Shown here: positions 42,701-54,149 of the stretch, piece after piece | Numbering within the stretch: the stretch's first letter is position 1 | How the letters are laid out: each line of letters starts with the position of its first letter | Assembly: GCA_001792895.1 (NCBI GenBank) | Contig: MARA01000017.1 | Span: forward strand, 248,001 to 312,000 | Source: Lentinus brumalis | Lineage: Eukaryota; Basidiomycota; Agaricomycetes; Polyporales; Polyporaceae | Length of the DNA stretch: 64,000 nucleotides | Reading direction: 5' to 3' | Translations under genes and position numbers: made by a program | The notes under the pieces: model-generated | What the model was told of the DNA's origin: nothing | Seen by the model: only the letters and a program-made list of their open reading frames with translations | Database searches by the model: none

Positions 42701-43589
42701 CGACCTGCTGAAGACATACTTCCCCGACGTTCCTCTGTCCAACGTGCTGAAGTTCGAAGGGCTCGCGAACAGGAACAGCCTCCCTTACGCGAATGTGTAC
42801 GGCCTGGAGCCACTGAAGGACATCCGCACCATCTTTCGCGGGACGCTACGCTATCCCGGCTTCGCGGACCTTATGTACGCATTCAAGTCGATCGGCCTCC
42901 TGGACGCGTCGACAACAGTGACCCCGCACCTCTGGAATGCGCTCGTCCGCCACGCGCTCGAGAAGAAGCTCGGAACACTGGTCATGAACGACCCCGCGGC
43001 CGTGCGCTCCGCGCTCGAATCCGTCGTCTCGCCCAAGCAGCGCGACACCGTCCTGCAGGCCCTACACTGGCTCTCGATTGTGCCGTCTTCGCTCTCGGAG
43101 TACGCCGCGAGCAGCGATCCGAGCTTCGACCCGTCCCTCCCGCCGCTCCCGAGCAAGCCGACTACCCCGCTCGACCTCTTCGCGACTCTTCTCGCGCACA
43201 AGCTGCGGTATGCGCCGCACGAGCGGGATCTCGTCGTCCTCTCGCACGAGATCATCACCCGGCCCAAGGGGTCGAGCGCCCCGCTGACATCTCCCTCGGC
43301 GGAAGAGGAGGTCCACACGTCGTCGCTGATCGCGTACGGCACCAAGGAGGCGTCGGCGATGTCGCGGACCGTCGGGCTCCCCGTCGCCTTTGCGGCGCTG
43401 CAGATACTCGATGGGGGCGTGCGGGCGCGAGGCGTGCAGGGCCCGACGGATAAGGAGGTGTATGTGAATGTGTTGCAGAGGCTCGGAGAGGCGGGGCTGA
43501 ATGTGAGAGAGAGCACGAGGAAGGGCAGTCTGAGGGGTGTGGAGGCGAGCTTGGGGAGGCGGTGGAGGGAGATGCAGGAGGTTGTATGA
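39707..43589 (+). CDS. AASS: Bifunctional alpha-aminoadipic semialdehyde synthase (LKR/SDH), full length
   Basis: About 900-950 residues over roughly a dozen exons (exon 1 39707-39955, exon 2 40006-40336, exon 3 40603-40676, exon 4 40727-40857, and so on). A basic leader (MTVLRRSQLTLRPAIRRAYG) suggests mitochondrial import. The N-terminal LKR half joins lysine and 2-oxoglutarate to saccharopine; blocks include LGIRREDPLRIWERRCPLTP, MFSHTVKGQLYNMELLSKFL, VTGTGKVAEGVLALL and VGDISCDVSGGLEFL. The C-terminal SDH half oxidises saccharopine to aminoadipate semialdehyde and glutamate; blocks are the Rossmann start KKKVLMLGSGMVAPP, LLPVPFHPSVAELCI, VTASYISPAMRELH, LMNEIGLDPGIDH, SFCGGLPAPEDAEVPLGYKF, and GLPVAFAALQILDGGVRARG. 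This LKR-SDH order is that of the animal and plant lysine-degrading enzyme; fungal lysine biosynthesis uses separate Lys1 and Lys9 proteins. It is the only complete copy in the array. Confidence 0.9.
40337..40602 (+). other. Expanded intron in full-length AASS, probable small insertion
   Basis: This intron is 266 bp, while the same intron is 85 bp in copy 1 (22176-22260) and of similar size in copy 2. The two ends match the short form; about 180 bp in the middle is extra. A CCACCAG...CTGGTGG inverted pair (about 40373 and 40540) flanks most of the extra sequence. Confidence 0.5.
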
Positions 43590-44121
43590 GTTGTTCTTCT
43601 GTTTGACTGGGACTATCTCTTGGAATTCGATGCCGGTAGTATACGCAAGGAGCTCTTTCCTAATCTATGATCACCATACTTACTGTTTCGGCCGGTACGC
43701 CGGCAAGGGGTTCCTCAAGCTTGAAGCTTGAGTAGCTTCCTCGGGGGGCAACACAAGGTAACCATCGATGCATGCACAGCCACATGGCGACCTCTCACTA
43801 CGTTACCACAATTCGAGCACCTGTTCTACGCTGAAGGACGTCCTTCCTCTGCACACGCTTTGAACATTTGTTTATGTGCCTTGCATGTAAAGCGTCAAAG
43901 TCCGTATCAAACCGTGAGTACGAAGAAGTTCAACCTGCCAACTTCACCGCCCCGACATTAATGTGCGTCTCCCTGCCCTCTACTTACTCCTCTCACCGTC
44001 GCATGCGGGCTCCCGAGGCACTGACTAGGAGTATCCATTGACGTGAGCCGTCAGTATAATGCTCCCACCCACTGACACCCACAATTTTTGGCACGTATAG
44101 GCACTCTCGCTTGCAGCGTTC
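43590..44121. other. Intergenic: AASS 3' flank and HET gene upstream region
   Basis: AT-richer spacer of about 530 bp. It contains a short inverted repeat CAAGCTTGAAGCTTG at 43717-43731. No gene recognised. Confidence 0.4.
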
Positions 44122-46596
44122 ATGTGGCTTCTTCATACGTCCACGGGAGAGCTACGTTGTTTCAACTCCAACGAGCGCGTCCGCTATGCAATACTATCGC
44201 ACGTCTGGGACAACAACGAGCAGACCTTCCAGCAAGTTCAGGCACTCCAGCACTTTGGCGGTCTCGCGCAGGCGTCAGACAAGATCAGGAACTTCTGCGA
44301 ATTCGCACGAAAGCGCGGATTCGAGTGGGTCTGGGTCGATACCTGCTGCATAGACAAGATGAGCAGCGCCGAGCTCTCTGAGGCGATCAACTCCATGTTC
44401 CAGTGGTACCAGTCGGCGTCCGAGTGCGTCGCCTTTTTGGCTGACGTGCCCGAGACCGAGGACCCCGCTTCCCCCAAGTCCGCGTTTCGACGTAGCCGCT
44501 GGTTTACTCGTGGGTGGACTCTGCAGGAGCTCATCGCCCCTCGGGAGGTGCTGTTCGTTGGAGAGCACTGGCACATCCTCGGGTCGAAACACTCCATGAC
44601 GTCTCTCGTTGACAGCATCACGGCCATTGGCACCGACGTGCTGACGCATGCGGTATTCGTGGATGCAGTGAGCGTCGCAGCGCGTATGTCCTGGGCTTCG
44701 AAGCGGCACACGACCCGCGTAGAAGATGAAGCGTACTCTCTCATGGGTCTGTTCGGTATCTATATGCCGACAGTCTACGGAGAAGGGAGTAATGCCTTCC
44801 TCCGGCTACAGGAGGAGATCCTTAGGACTATCCCGGACGACAGCATCTTTGCCTGGGGCCCCATGCAGACAGAGTGGGACGGGGCGATCTCCGGGTCGCC
44901 GTGGGAGCGTGGTAGTGAACAGCTCCTTGCCATCTCCCCGCGGCAGTTTGCGGGATGCAACAGCATCGTCTCGCTGTCTCTGGCACAATTCCAGAAACGA
45001 CTTCGCTCGCTTGGCAAAATTGAAATGGGACGTTACGCTCTCCCGTCCGGTCGCCTCAGCTACTATCAACTCCATCCCCTCTCTAGTTCCCCCTACCGTC
45101 GAAGTCACTTCACGATGACAGCCCACAGCATACGCGCACACATGCCCGTAGCCATCTTTGCAGCAAAAGCTCATACTGACATCACTGAAGCCCAAGCTGG
45201 TCCTACTACATTGGCGGTGTTGGCATGTTCCACAGGTGTGAACAATAATGATGTCCTCGGGCTGGCCTTGGAAACTAGTAGACCTAACGGCGATGAATAC
45301 CTTGTGGGCCATAGCAGTGGCAGGAGCTGGCGGACCCTCAGAATCCCGGTGTCCTTTAACTATATCACTCGCAACCTCAGGGTCCAGCCCGGTATGGGAG
45401 ACTTCACCATCACTCATCGAAAGCCTCGCCAGCTGCCAGTGAGTATCACACAACGCCCGCCGCTCGCGGATCGGCCTTCATACGAGGTCATCGTCGCGCC
45501 ATGGACATTCCACTCCCTCTTGGATCAAGGCTTCCGTCTCTACCTACTCAACGTACCAGACCATCCTCTTTCAACATCGCGAGAGTCCACAGTTGCCTTC
45601 CCAGGATCCGTCTTCGCCCCGATCACCGAACCCCCACATTTCAAGCTCTCTCAGCTCACTGGTTCGTTCGCTCTAGTGCTCAACCACCAGACGTCGCGGG
45701 ATACTATCAGCATCCTCCTCAAGCCTTGTCCTGGACTGTTCAACTCCACCCAAAGCTCTGAGTCAGACTCGGATGCATTCCACATATATACGACGTGGAC
45801 GTCGTCGCAGACTCCCGGTACTCACGAGGGTGAAGAGCAGCCCGAGAGCCTGCAACACGCGGTACCGCTGTCGCGCGCACTTGAGACTTATCGACTCTCT
45901 CAGAGATCTTCCGAGCCCTGCCCTGGTTCACTGGAGTCAGGGCGATGCACCGCAAAAACAACCCTGACAGACCCCTCGTTCCGGGAGTCTCCTTGGGTCA
46001 TGTTCACATCCTCCCGACGCATAGCCCGCGGAGACATCGACACGTACAGCCTAGAAATCCGCGTGCGACGAAAGACCGAGGACGAGCTTGCTGAGGCACG
46101 GACCCACGACACACCGTCGGAAGCGCCTCGCTCGCCGCAATCCGAGCGGGATGGCAAACCGGAAGAACGTCACGGACAACCCGCGAACGCTGCTGGCGCA
46201 AGCAACCAGGTCGGAAGCCCTGACGGTGCCCAACCTCGAACGGGGAGAGAGATCGTCGAGAAGGCCAAAGGCACAAGGTGGGTCCAGAGTTCGCCAATCC
46301 ATTCGCGTACCTTGCGGAAGCTCACGGCCGTGTGCACTGCAGATCGCCTTCGGTCAAGCGCAAAGGGGTGCTGGGAAGGATTTCACGGCTGTTCAGACAC
46401 TAGAGCAAGACTACGACTCACCCCATTGCGTCCGGGACAAAGACCGCCTTTGTACGATCTTGAGCCCATTGTTGCGCTGATCCTCCCGCACGGACTTACT
46501 TCCCTTACAACCTCCAGTTCTTCCCTCTTCGAACTTCGCGAACGCCACGAGTCACAAACCGCGACATCATTGACAGCGTTCCATTCCGTACGATAA
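44122..46596 (+). CDS. HET-domain protein (heterokaryon-incompatibility type)
   Basis: A single open frame of 824 codons without introns. The HET domain fills the N-terminal third: YAILSHVWDNNEQTFQQ, WVWVDTCCIDKMSSAELSEA, INSMFQWYQSASECVAFLAD, SRWFTRGWTLQELIAPREVL, then the common Agaricomycete extension RMSWASKRHTTRVEDEAYSL and MGLFGIYMPTVYGEG. Family knowledge: HET domains are TIR-related death-inducing modules used in allorecognition, usually coupled to sensor domains. Here the remaining 550 residues hold no repeats or NTPase motif that I can see; the last 150 residues are low-complexity and charged. The start was chosen because MWLLHTSTGELRCF precedes the domain at the usual distance. The lack of introns is unlike its neighbours. 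Confidence 0.88.
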   Translation: MWLLHTSTGELRCFNSNERVRYAILSHVWDNNEQTFQQVQALQHFGGLAQASDKIRNFCEFARKRGFEWVWVDTCCIDKMSSAELSEAINSMFQWYQSASECVAFLADVPETEDPASPKSAFRRSRWFTRGWTLQELIAPREVLFVGEHWHILGSKHSMTSLVDSITAIGTDVLTHAVFVDAVSVAARMSWASKRHTTRVEDEAYSLMGLFGIYMPTVYGEGSNAFLRLQEEILRTIPDDSIFAWGPMQTEWDGAISGSPWERGSEQLLAISPRQFAGCNSIVSLSLAQFQKRLRSLGKIEMGRYALPSGRLSYYQLHPLSSSPYRRSHFTMTAHSIRAHMPVAIFAAKAHTDITEAQAGPTTLAVLACSTGVNNNDVLGLALETSRPNGDEYLVGHSSGRSWRTLRIPVSFNYITRNLRVQPGMGDFTITHRKPRQLPVSITQRPPLADRPSYEVIVAPWTFHSLLDQGFRLYLLNVPDHPLSTSRESTVAFPGSVFAPITEPPHFKLSQLTGSFALVLNHQTSRDTISILLKPCPGLFNSTQSSESDSDAFHIYTTWTSSQTPGTHEGEEQPESLQHAVPLSRALETYRLSQRSSEPCPGSLESGRCTAKTTLTDPSFRESPWVMFTSSRRIARGDIDTYSLEIRVRRKTEDELAEARTHDTPSEAPRSPQSERDGKPEERHGQPANAAGASNQVGSPDGAQPRTGREIVEKAKGTRWVQSSPIHSRTLRKLTAVCTADRLRSSAKGCWEGFHGCSDTRARLRLTPLRPGQRPPLYDLEPIVALILPHGLTSLTTSSSSLFELRERHESQTATSLTAFHSVR

Positions 46597-46924
46597 AGTT
46601 GTCTGTTGTTACATGGGTGGTGTGCGTATGTATGCGAGTTGAAATGCGAGATATATCGGTGGCGTTTGCGTTTGCGTATGGAGTTCTACCTGTACACAGA
46701 CCGCCCGATCTCCTTCGAGTCGGTATCCAGGTCCTATATTCAAGTTGGTAACTGGTCAGAGAACGAGAGCGATAGCGAGAGTGGGATGGAGGGATGGAAA
46801 GATACAATGCATAATAATAGATGATGGAGCAGCGAGCATATGGTACCAGTAGATGATTGATGAGGATGGGGGATCACAGAGAGGTTTAGCAGAGGTCGTA
46901 AACAAGAGGAAGGTGGCTGTCCGT
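46597..46924. other. Convergent intergenic region
   Basis: About 330 bp between the HET gene and the phosphatase gene ends. GTTTGCG and GAGAGCGA-type short repeats only; presumably 3' UTRs. Confidence 0.4.
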
Positions 46925-48950
46925 CTACTCTACTGGCGAGATGACCGCGACGAGCACTGAGATATCTGTGTGACGAAGTCAGTAAATCATCCCAGCCGTA
47001 ACAATCCGTCTGGACTCACCATCGGGCTTACCGCCCTCGAACAGCTTCCCTTGCTCCCGTGCTCTCTGCGCAAACGGCACCTCGGCCTCCGTCGCGGCCG
47101 TCCCGCTCCCTGCAGCGCTTTTCTTCTCCGCCTGTGCCTGCGACTTGCGCGAGCCGCGTGTCTCAGACACGCGCTTCGCGCGCGAACACAGGGCCTCGCT
47201 CAGCATGCCGGCGAGCGTGCTCCGTCGGAAGGTCGCACTGGCGCCCGTCGGACCCGTGTCCTCCTGTGAGTCGGAAGACCCCATGAACGAGCGACGGAAG
47301 CGAACAACCTCATCGAGGATATCGGCATCCCACAGGTTGTCTGACAAACCGTCGGAGGCGAGGATCAGGATGTCGTCCTCCTGGACAGGTATTGTGAATA
47401 TTCGAGCGTCGTGCGGCTTAGTCGAGGACGACGGGCCGAGTTGTACCGGGGTATTGAACTGTACAGATAGTAGAAGAGGCGGATGTGAGCATGAGAAGGC
47501 CGTCTAGAGAATAGCTCTCGTTACTCACCGTCCACCACATCTCCTCCGTTCGCCACACGATCTCCTCTCCGCGAATGAGCATTCCCATGCAGTCCCCGAG
47601 GTGTGCAATGCGGATCACCGCGCCATCTGTGCTGACCTCCGGAGCTGCCTTGCCTGGCACAGCTTTGGGGCTGAACAGGGTCGCATCACCGAAGGGCTTT
47701 GGCGGTCGTGACGAAGTGTGCTCCAATATCGCTACAAGCGCCGTCGAGGAGCCTTCGAACAAAGGTACAACTGCAGGTGTGGCATCTGGTGCTAATTGAG
47801 GCACGGGTAGTGGAGCGGGTGAAGAGGCTGAGATGCACTCCACAGCGCTGTCTGGTGGTGACGGCGATCGCGAGCTCCCTGACGGGCTGCTTGCGTCGGC
47901 TGGGCGGACATGCGAGCGGAGGGTCTTCTCGTAGGCTCTCTCCAGAATCATAAGCACATCCAATCCTTCCTCGAGGTCCTCTAAGGAGTCTTCAAGTTCA
48001 GCATATATGTCGTCATCGGCATCGGAAAAGGCTTCCGCATCTACCGCACTAGTACAACATGAGGCACGATTACGAGCATGTGATGGAAGAGGGACGTACG
48101 GCTGCGCCGACAATTCGCTGGCGGCATCGACCTCCTCAGAGCAGTAATGCATCAGCCGTCGCGCAAACATAGCGCTGGGCGAGGGGTCTGCGCCGTTCGC
48201 TGCAAGACAACGTCAGCCCGCATGTCGAGTCACTCGCACGTCGCGTTGCCTACCTGTCCGTCGGAGTCTAGACCATCCACCCACGCCGTCCGCCACGCCC
48301 ATCGCATTATCGCGCACGAAGTATGCGTCCTCGCCGACCTGTACTGCGCGGTCGAGCTCCTGGTGAGCCTCGGGCCGGACATCAAACCGTCCGTGCCCGT
48401 CGCGCCCTGCAACGACAGGTCCGCGCGAACGCTTGGGAATGCCGTACGCGCCGACGTCGAGGTGATACCGCGTGCGCTGACGCTTTTTGCGGCTGTCCGG
48501 TGCAGGGGCTTCCTTGGACTTCGCGGTGTACAGGAAAAGCGGTGATAATGACTGGTAGGGAAGATACGGGTTGTAGGGTGACAACGGCAGATGCGAAGAC
48601 GTCTCGGACTGTCCGAGCGTGAGGGCAAGCGAGTACGGGAGGTGTCCTGATTGCTGCTGCGACGATGGGTTGGTCTGCCCCTCTATCTCGGCCCGGGTAG
48701 CAAGTCGCGGGGGGAATGGATTGGAGTTGCCACGGGTGCCCGTGGGCGGCGGGGGTCCTTGGAAAGCATCGAAGGGTGTAAGAGAGGCGGTGGTGAACGA
48801 CCTGGACGACGAGGCGGAGTTGGAGCGGACGCGAGGCAGGGGGTGTTGAGACGAGGACGCGGTCGAGGAACCGACCACGGCGGGGCGGGGGAGGACGGTA
48901 TAGAGCCGCTTATGAATTGGCTTCATCGTCGCGCTCGGGGTCGCGCTCAA
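46925..48950 (-). CDS. PTC7: PTC7-like PP2C protein phosphatase
   Basis: Minus-strand gene of about five exons. The N-terminal 130 residues are Ser/Pro-rich. The catalytic part begins at YHLDVGAYGIPKRSRG and has the PTC7 hallmark GEDAYFVRDNAMGVADGVGG with the metal-binding Asp residues, then ADPSPSAMFARRLMHYCSEE, IAHLGDCMGMLIRGEEIVWR, EDDILILASDGLSDNLWDAD and, in the last exon, DISVLVAVISPVE. Family knowledge: PTC7 is a Mn/Mg-dependent phosphatase; in yeast splice forms go to mitochondria or the nuclear envelope and act on coenzyme Q synthesis. Here a 150-residue acidic and Ser-rich insertion sits between the second and third conserved blocks. Start choice: ATG 48950, or 48926 which fits a basic leader (MKPIHKRLYTVLPRPAVV) better. 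Confidence 0.82.
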
Positions 48951-49324
48951 CGTTCACGACGACGAGCAAGAGGGGAAGAAAAACAAGGGGGAGCGGGGGA
49001 ACGTCCTGGCGACGTCAAGCACAGTGATCGAAGAAAAGAGCGAGCAAATGGGCGTCCGCCGTTTCCCCGCATGCCCAGACCCGACTTTAGCCGATGATCA
49101 CGTGCAGGCGCTCTGCGAAGTTAACCGCGCTCTTGCGGCCACCATGTGAATCCCGCACAAGCTCCGAGCCTCTTCTCGCGAACCTCTTCGCGGATGGAAC
49201 TCATCGCGATGGCACATGGCCGACATCACCCCGTCAGGACACGGGCAGCACTCGGAGGGGGCAGTCCGAGTCGTCAGAATACGCAGATCACCCGTACATT
49301 GCCTGCGTAACACATAATAGCATC
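48951..49324. other. Short intergenic region between co-directional genes
   Basis: Holds the PEX1 3' flank and the likely promoter of the PTC7-like gene. No gene seen. Confidence 0.4.
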
Positions 49325-52300
49325 CTAGGCCAACGATGCCCTGTTCCCCACTCCCCCTGCCTCCGGAGGAACGGGCAGATCGCCGCTCCTATCGGACACG
49401 AACGCGCCATATCTGCAATACAGGTTCGTTCAGCGAACGGGAAGGACGCGCGGGTCTCGGTCGAAGGGTACTCACATTCGCTGCAATCGTTCGCGCTCTT
49501 CCACCGGCACGGATGGCCGTGTGGTCTTGAGCACTCTTTCCAGGTGTGCATGGCTGATCTCATGCTTCTGTGTGGCGCTCTCGTCAGTGCTTCGTTCCTC
49601 CAGATAAGGGATAGTGGGGACGCAGAAGAGGGGCAAGGGCGGAGGAATGGGCACTACAGGCATCCAAACAGTTACGACCGGTCAATGGAAAGTCCAGAAG
49701 TCTTTCCTGCAGCAGTCGTTTCTCACATCTTGTCCATCCAAAAGGTCTGGATGGGCGCCGTGACCGTTCCAAACGGATACTGCCGAGCTATCAGAGGATT
49801 AGACTACTCACCGCTCTCGCCTTCGCCAAATCAGCGCCCCCTGATGGGCCAGCGTCGCGTTCTCGAGCCTTTCGCAGGTCGGCGGACGCTCCAGACAAGA
49901 TGCGCTGCAGCTGTATGTGGGGTCCAGATCGATTTTAGCATGTCACATTGCGGGGAAATAGACGCGGATGCGACACGGGGGCGCAAGGCACACCGCCACC
50001 TCCGCAACGCTAACGAACGCGGCGGGAAAGTTTACGGCTTGGAAGTCCCCGTGTGTGGTAGGAAACCAGCCGGAACGTCCCTCTTTCAGTTCGCGTCCCA
50101 CACGGCTCCCAAGCCAGAACATTTCCCGCCACGCACTTGCGTTCTAAGACAAACGCGGACACGCACCCTTCGTTGGAACGCAGACTCTTCTGCGCGCGAG
50201 AGGACACTCCCGGTCTCGCCAGTCTGTCCACCAAGCACCGTATACTTGACCGGCGGAGTCGCGTCTGCGTCTGACGAGCTTCCGTTGTCTTTCGTCTTCG
50301 CATCGCCCGTCGGAAGAGTCGCAATTGCGTCATGCACGACCTCCAGATGCGCATTGTACACCAACGCCTGGAGGTCCGCACCCGAAAACCCGTCCGTCGC
50401 CTCCGCGAGCGCGGCGAGGTCGACGTCTGGCCCAAACGCGACCTTCCGGCCGAGCGCCTCCAGGATCTGCAGCAGACGTTTGGGTTTAGCGTTCCGTCGT
50501 GGACCCTCGTTTTGCGTGAGAGCGGGGGGAAGGTGAGAAGGGAGGAGAAGGGACGGAGACGTACTTCCTTGCGTTCTTCCGCGCTCGGCATATCGCACAG
50601 CAGCGACTTGTCGAGACGCCCGGGCCGGAGGAGGGCAGAGTCGATAAGGTCGGGTCGGCTGTAGGGCAGGCGAGGAAGGTCAACGATGGCAAGGGCGACG
50701 ACGGCGAGCTTGAGCACAGAAGGCTCACCTGGTCGCTGCGAGAACGTACACGCCATCCAAGCCTTCCGCGCCGTCCATTTGGGTCAGCATCTGGTTCACC
50801 ACGCGATCTGTGACCCCGTGCTGTCGTGTCCTCTGCGAACAGCGTGTGAGAGACCTTGTACCCCCGCAAGTCAACTTTCGGCTCACCGCTTCGGCGCGAT
50901 CGAATCGAACTCGTCGAAGAAGAGCACGCACGGCTTAGCCGCACTCGCCCGCTCGAACAGGTCGCGCACCTAGTCGCAGCGTTTGAGCATGGCCGTCTTC
51001 CTACATATACGGACCACGATCGACTCACCGACTTCTCGCTAGCACCGATGTACTTGTTGAGCAGCTCCGGGCCTTTGATGCTGATGAAGTTCAGCCCACA
51101 CTCCTTCGCCACAGCAGACGCAAGCAACGTCTTCCCACATCCGGGATAGCCATACAGCAGTAACCTGTACGTATTCCATGAGGCGATGTTGGAAGGGAAG
51201 TAGAAGCGACGCACCCCGACCGCAGCCGCAACGGCGACTGTGCAAAGATAGGCCCATACTTCGTCGGCCATTCAAGCGTTTCCCGCAGCACACGCTTCGT
51301 TTCCCGCAGACCTGCCAGACGTAACGCACGCTTGCCGTCAGTCTCCCCCGCATCTTCCAAAGGGGATAGAAGACGCACCTCCTATGTCCGCCCAGGCGAT
51401 GTCCGACTTCTGCAGCTTCACGTCTCGTAACGAATGGGGCACGAAGTCGACTTGCGCGCTTGCAAAGTCCGCGGGTGTGAGCGTGGTCTGGGCACGAGAT
51501 CGGCGTGTGTGTCAGTGTGCAGCAAGGACTCGCATGCATGCCGAGAATGGGCGGAGGACTAGGATACATAAGTCACACACCTGTTCAGAGTCTTCACGCT
51601 GGGATGAGCGGATGGCTGCCCGGTGGACTGCACGCGCGACGAGGTCCTTCAGGTCCGTCACGGAGTAGCCTTCAGTCTGGGTCGCGATCGCAGTGTAGTT
51701 GAGAGGCGCGGACGAATCTTGGGTGATGTCGGACGATTCCATGTGCTCTTGTACGAGATGCGCGAGAACCTGCGCGATCCGTGTCTCAGCACTCATCAGC
51801 ATGCGTATAGTTACTGTACGCGCACCTCTTTGCGGGCATTTTTCGATGGCGGCTTCAGGTGTACAAGCTCTTTGAATATATGGGAAGCATTCAGCAGAGG
51901 ATGCAACGACGCTTGCGACTCCGCTGCAGCCAGGATGATCACCCCGCTGGCATTCGGCGCTGCTGATCGCGCGGACGAGCCAAAGAGCGCAAGGAAGAGC
52001 TCGGTGACGTGACGAGTATGGAACGAGTCTGCGTGCTGAGAACGCGTGCTTAGCTGCAGAAAATGAGGAAAAGGTCAAGAGAACAGACCTCCAGCTCGGT
52101 GCCCATCAGCTTATCGATGTTGTCAAGTACGAGGAGCGAGGGCTTGTGCCAAGACGCCTTGTCCATCCAAAACTTCATGTGCGAACGGATCTTGGCGATA
52201 GGTGAGGCAGCATAGCGGCTGAGGTCGACATAGTATGTATCTGGAAATCAGGTCGTTTACTTACTCATTACTGCGCTGAAGCTGGGATGAGAACGAACGT

Positions 52301-54149
52301 ACAGCACAATGTGCGCGGGTCATTCTGCATTGCTTTCGATACTGCATGGAGGAGGGCCGTCTTCCCTGCGCCGCTTCTTCCTGTCACAAGTAATCCAGGG
52401 ACTACGACGTGGATCAGCATCTTAAAACGGATTCAACATGAGAAATGTACGCGCACCGCCTCGTATTCGCTTGCTGAACGCATGATGCGCGAAAGCGGTC
52501 AAACAGAACTGCGTGCACTTTGCGAACATTTCATCCACGCCCGCAAGTCCATGCAGATAAGTTTCGGGCACTCTGAATATGATTAGCGACGAGTCAAGGC
52601 CTACATGTTATATTACGTGCTTACGAGGAAGTGCCCGATGCGTTCGGAGCCTGGTATGAAGGAAGAGAGGCACTGCTATCCTCCTTCTCGAAGACCAATC
52701 TGTGAGCAGCGTAAGTCAGGCCACAATACTGGAAGGAACCCAAGCGCATACCGCACAAGATCCCAGTCCTCTGCGCCCTCGCACGGCTGCTGGAGCGCAA
52801 CATGTCCATCTGGCACAGGGACATCGGGAGACCACACAACCAGAAACTCATCTTTCGCAGCAGTTGCTGGCTTCGATGATGACTCGCCGTTCGGAACCAG
52901 GACGCGAGGGATTGCTTGCGCGAGAGGTGAGGTCGGACCCTCATCCTTGTCCGGGCTGACTGGGGGCGCGAGACGACGGACGACAGCTCGCCAACCCCTC
53001 AGCTGCTGGGTCGAAAGTGCTTCAGGATAGACGGAAAGCAGCGTCCGGTATGACACGAACGCCAGAGTCTCGCCGGACGTCGAAGCCGCTGGAGATGGCA
53101 AGTCACGCAAGAAGCGTTGTGGAAGGAGCCGTAGGGTCTTTGCGTGCTTCGATGCCTTGGCCTTCTCCAGAGCGGGGGTGTCCTCAGCCAAGCTACCGTT
53201 CATTGCGCCGGTCGTCTTCGTCCCTTTGCTGTTCGTCGAGTGCTTGTGTTGCTTGGTCTTTGCGCGCACCTTGGGCGCGATGCTCACTTCGGTGCTATTG
53301 GTGAGCAGTAGAGCCTTTCCGGTGGACGGTTGTAAAGATACTGCCAATGTAATTCGTGGTGTAAACAAGGAGTGTGAGGTGGAGCACTCACCGACATTTA
53401 GGCGTACCCTTGTCCTGCCAAGGACCCAAACATCTATCTCTTGGCCTACAACCGCCACCCGTACTTGGGAGAGAAGAGTGGATTCAACATGAGACGCATG
53501 TAGTTCCTAGAGGAGGTGAGAGACCTCGAGCCAAGTGAGGCCGAAATTGTGTACTCACCAGTATCTCCCAGTCATCAGACGTGACAGGCTCCGTCCCAAC
53601 TGACTGGGCGTACGCAAGGTCGTGTAACAAGCCGATTTCAACCTGCGAACGACAGTTCATACGGTATCAGGTCTGACAAGCTCGGGCATAGATGAGACAC
53701 CGATAAATTGATCTCCAGCGAGAGGGCACGAAGCACGTATGCCGCGCGGGCTCGAACAGAACCCACAGCGCAGTCGAGCACTCACCACGTCGCCCATTGC
53801 GAACCCCAGGCCTTCGGCATACTGCGGGTCCATCTCTACCGTCTCCAGCCCTCTGTCCGCTGCATTTCCGGAGTTGAAATGTGCTAGTGAGGACGCGGAG
53901 GCCATGCCGGTCCACCCCACGTACGCTTCAGGCTTCTTGGAGACTTCACGAGACTTGCTGCTGGACACAAGCGTCAGATGCACCGCCAGTCCTTGTGGTC
54001 GCTGTCCATCACAATAAGAAAGAAGGTCGTGATAGTCTGCGCAAGGTACTCACGACTCCACGTTCGACAAGCGGACCATAGAGGGATATGGGGAGGTTGA
54101 CTAGAGAGGAATGAAGCGAAGCAAAGTGTATCCGACAATGGCGAGGCAT
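49325..54149 (-). CDS. PEX1: Peroxisomal biogenesis AAA ATPase PEX1
   Basis: Long minus-strand gene with many short introns. It starts at ATG 54149 with a region ending [20 protein letters not shown], the PEX1 N-terminal double-psi-barrel start, and [22 protein letters not shown] and [20 protein letters not shown] follow. The D1 ATPase has Walker A GRSGAGKT and the Walker-B-like [12 protein letters not shown]. The D2 ATPase has [55 protein letters not shown], then [20 protein letters not shown] and [20 protein letters not shown], followed by [20 protein letters not shown]. The end ([20 protein letters not shown], then [17 protein letters not shown]) is typical. Family knowledge: PEX1 and PEX6 form the hexamer that pulls ubiquitinated PEX5 out of the peroxisomal membrane. 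D1 looks weak, as in other PEX1 proteins. The long opposite-strand frame at 49094-50536 is a shadow. Confidence 0.9.

Noticed and set aside
42683..43453. 256-codon plus-strand frame overlapping the SDH exons
   Set aside because: A shifted frame of the AASS gene; the proper frame has all SDH motifs.
49094..50536. 480-codon plus-strand open frame
   Set aside because: It lies antisense to the PEX1 3' exons, has low-complexity composition and no motif; the opposite strand carries clear PEX1 blocks.
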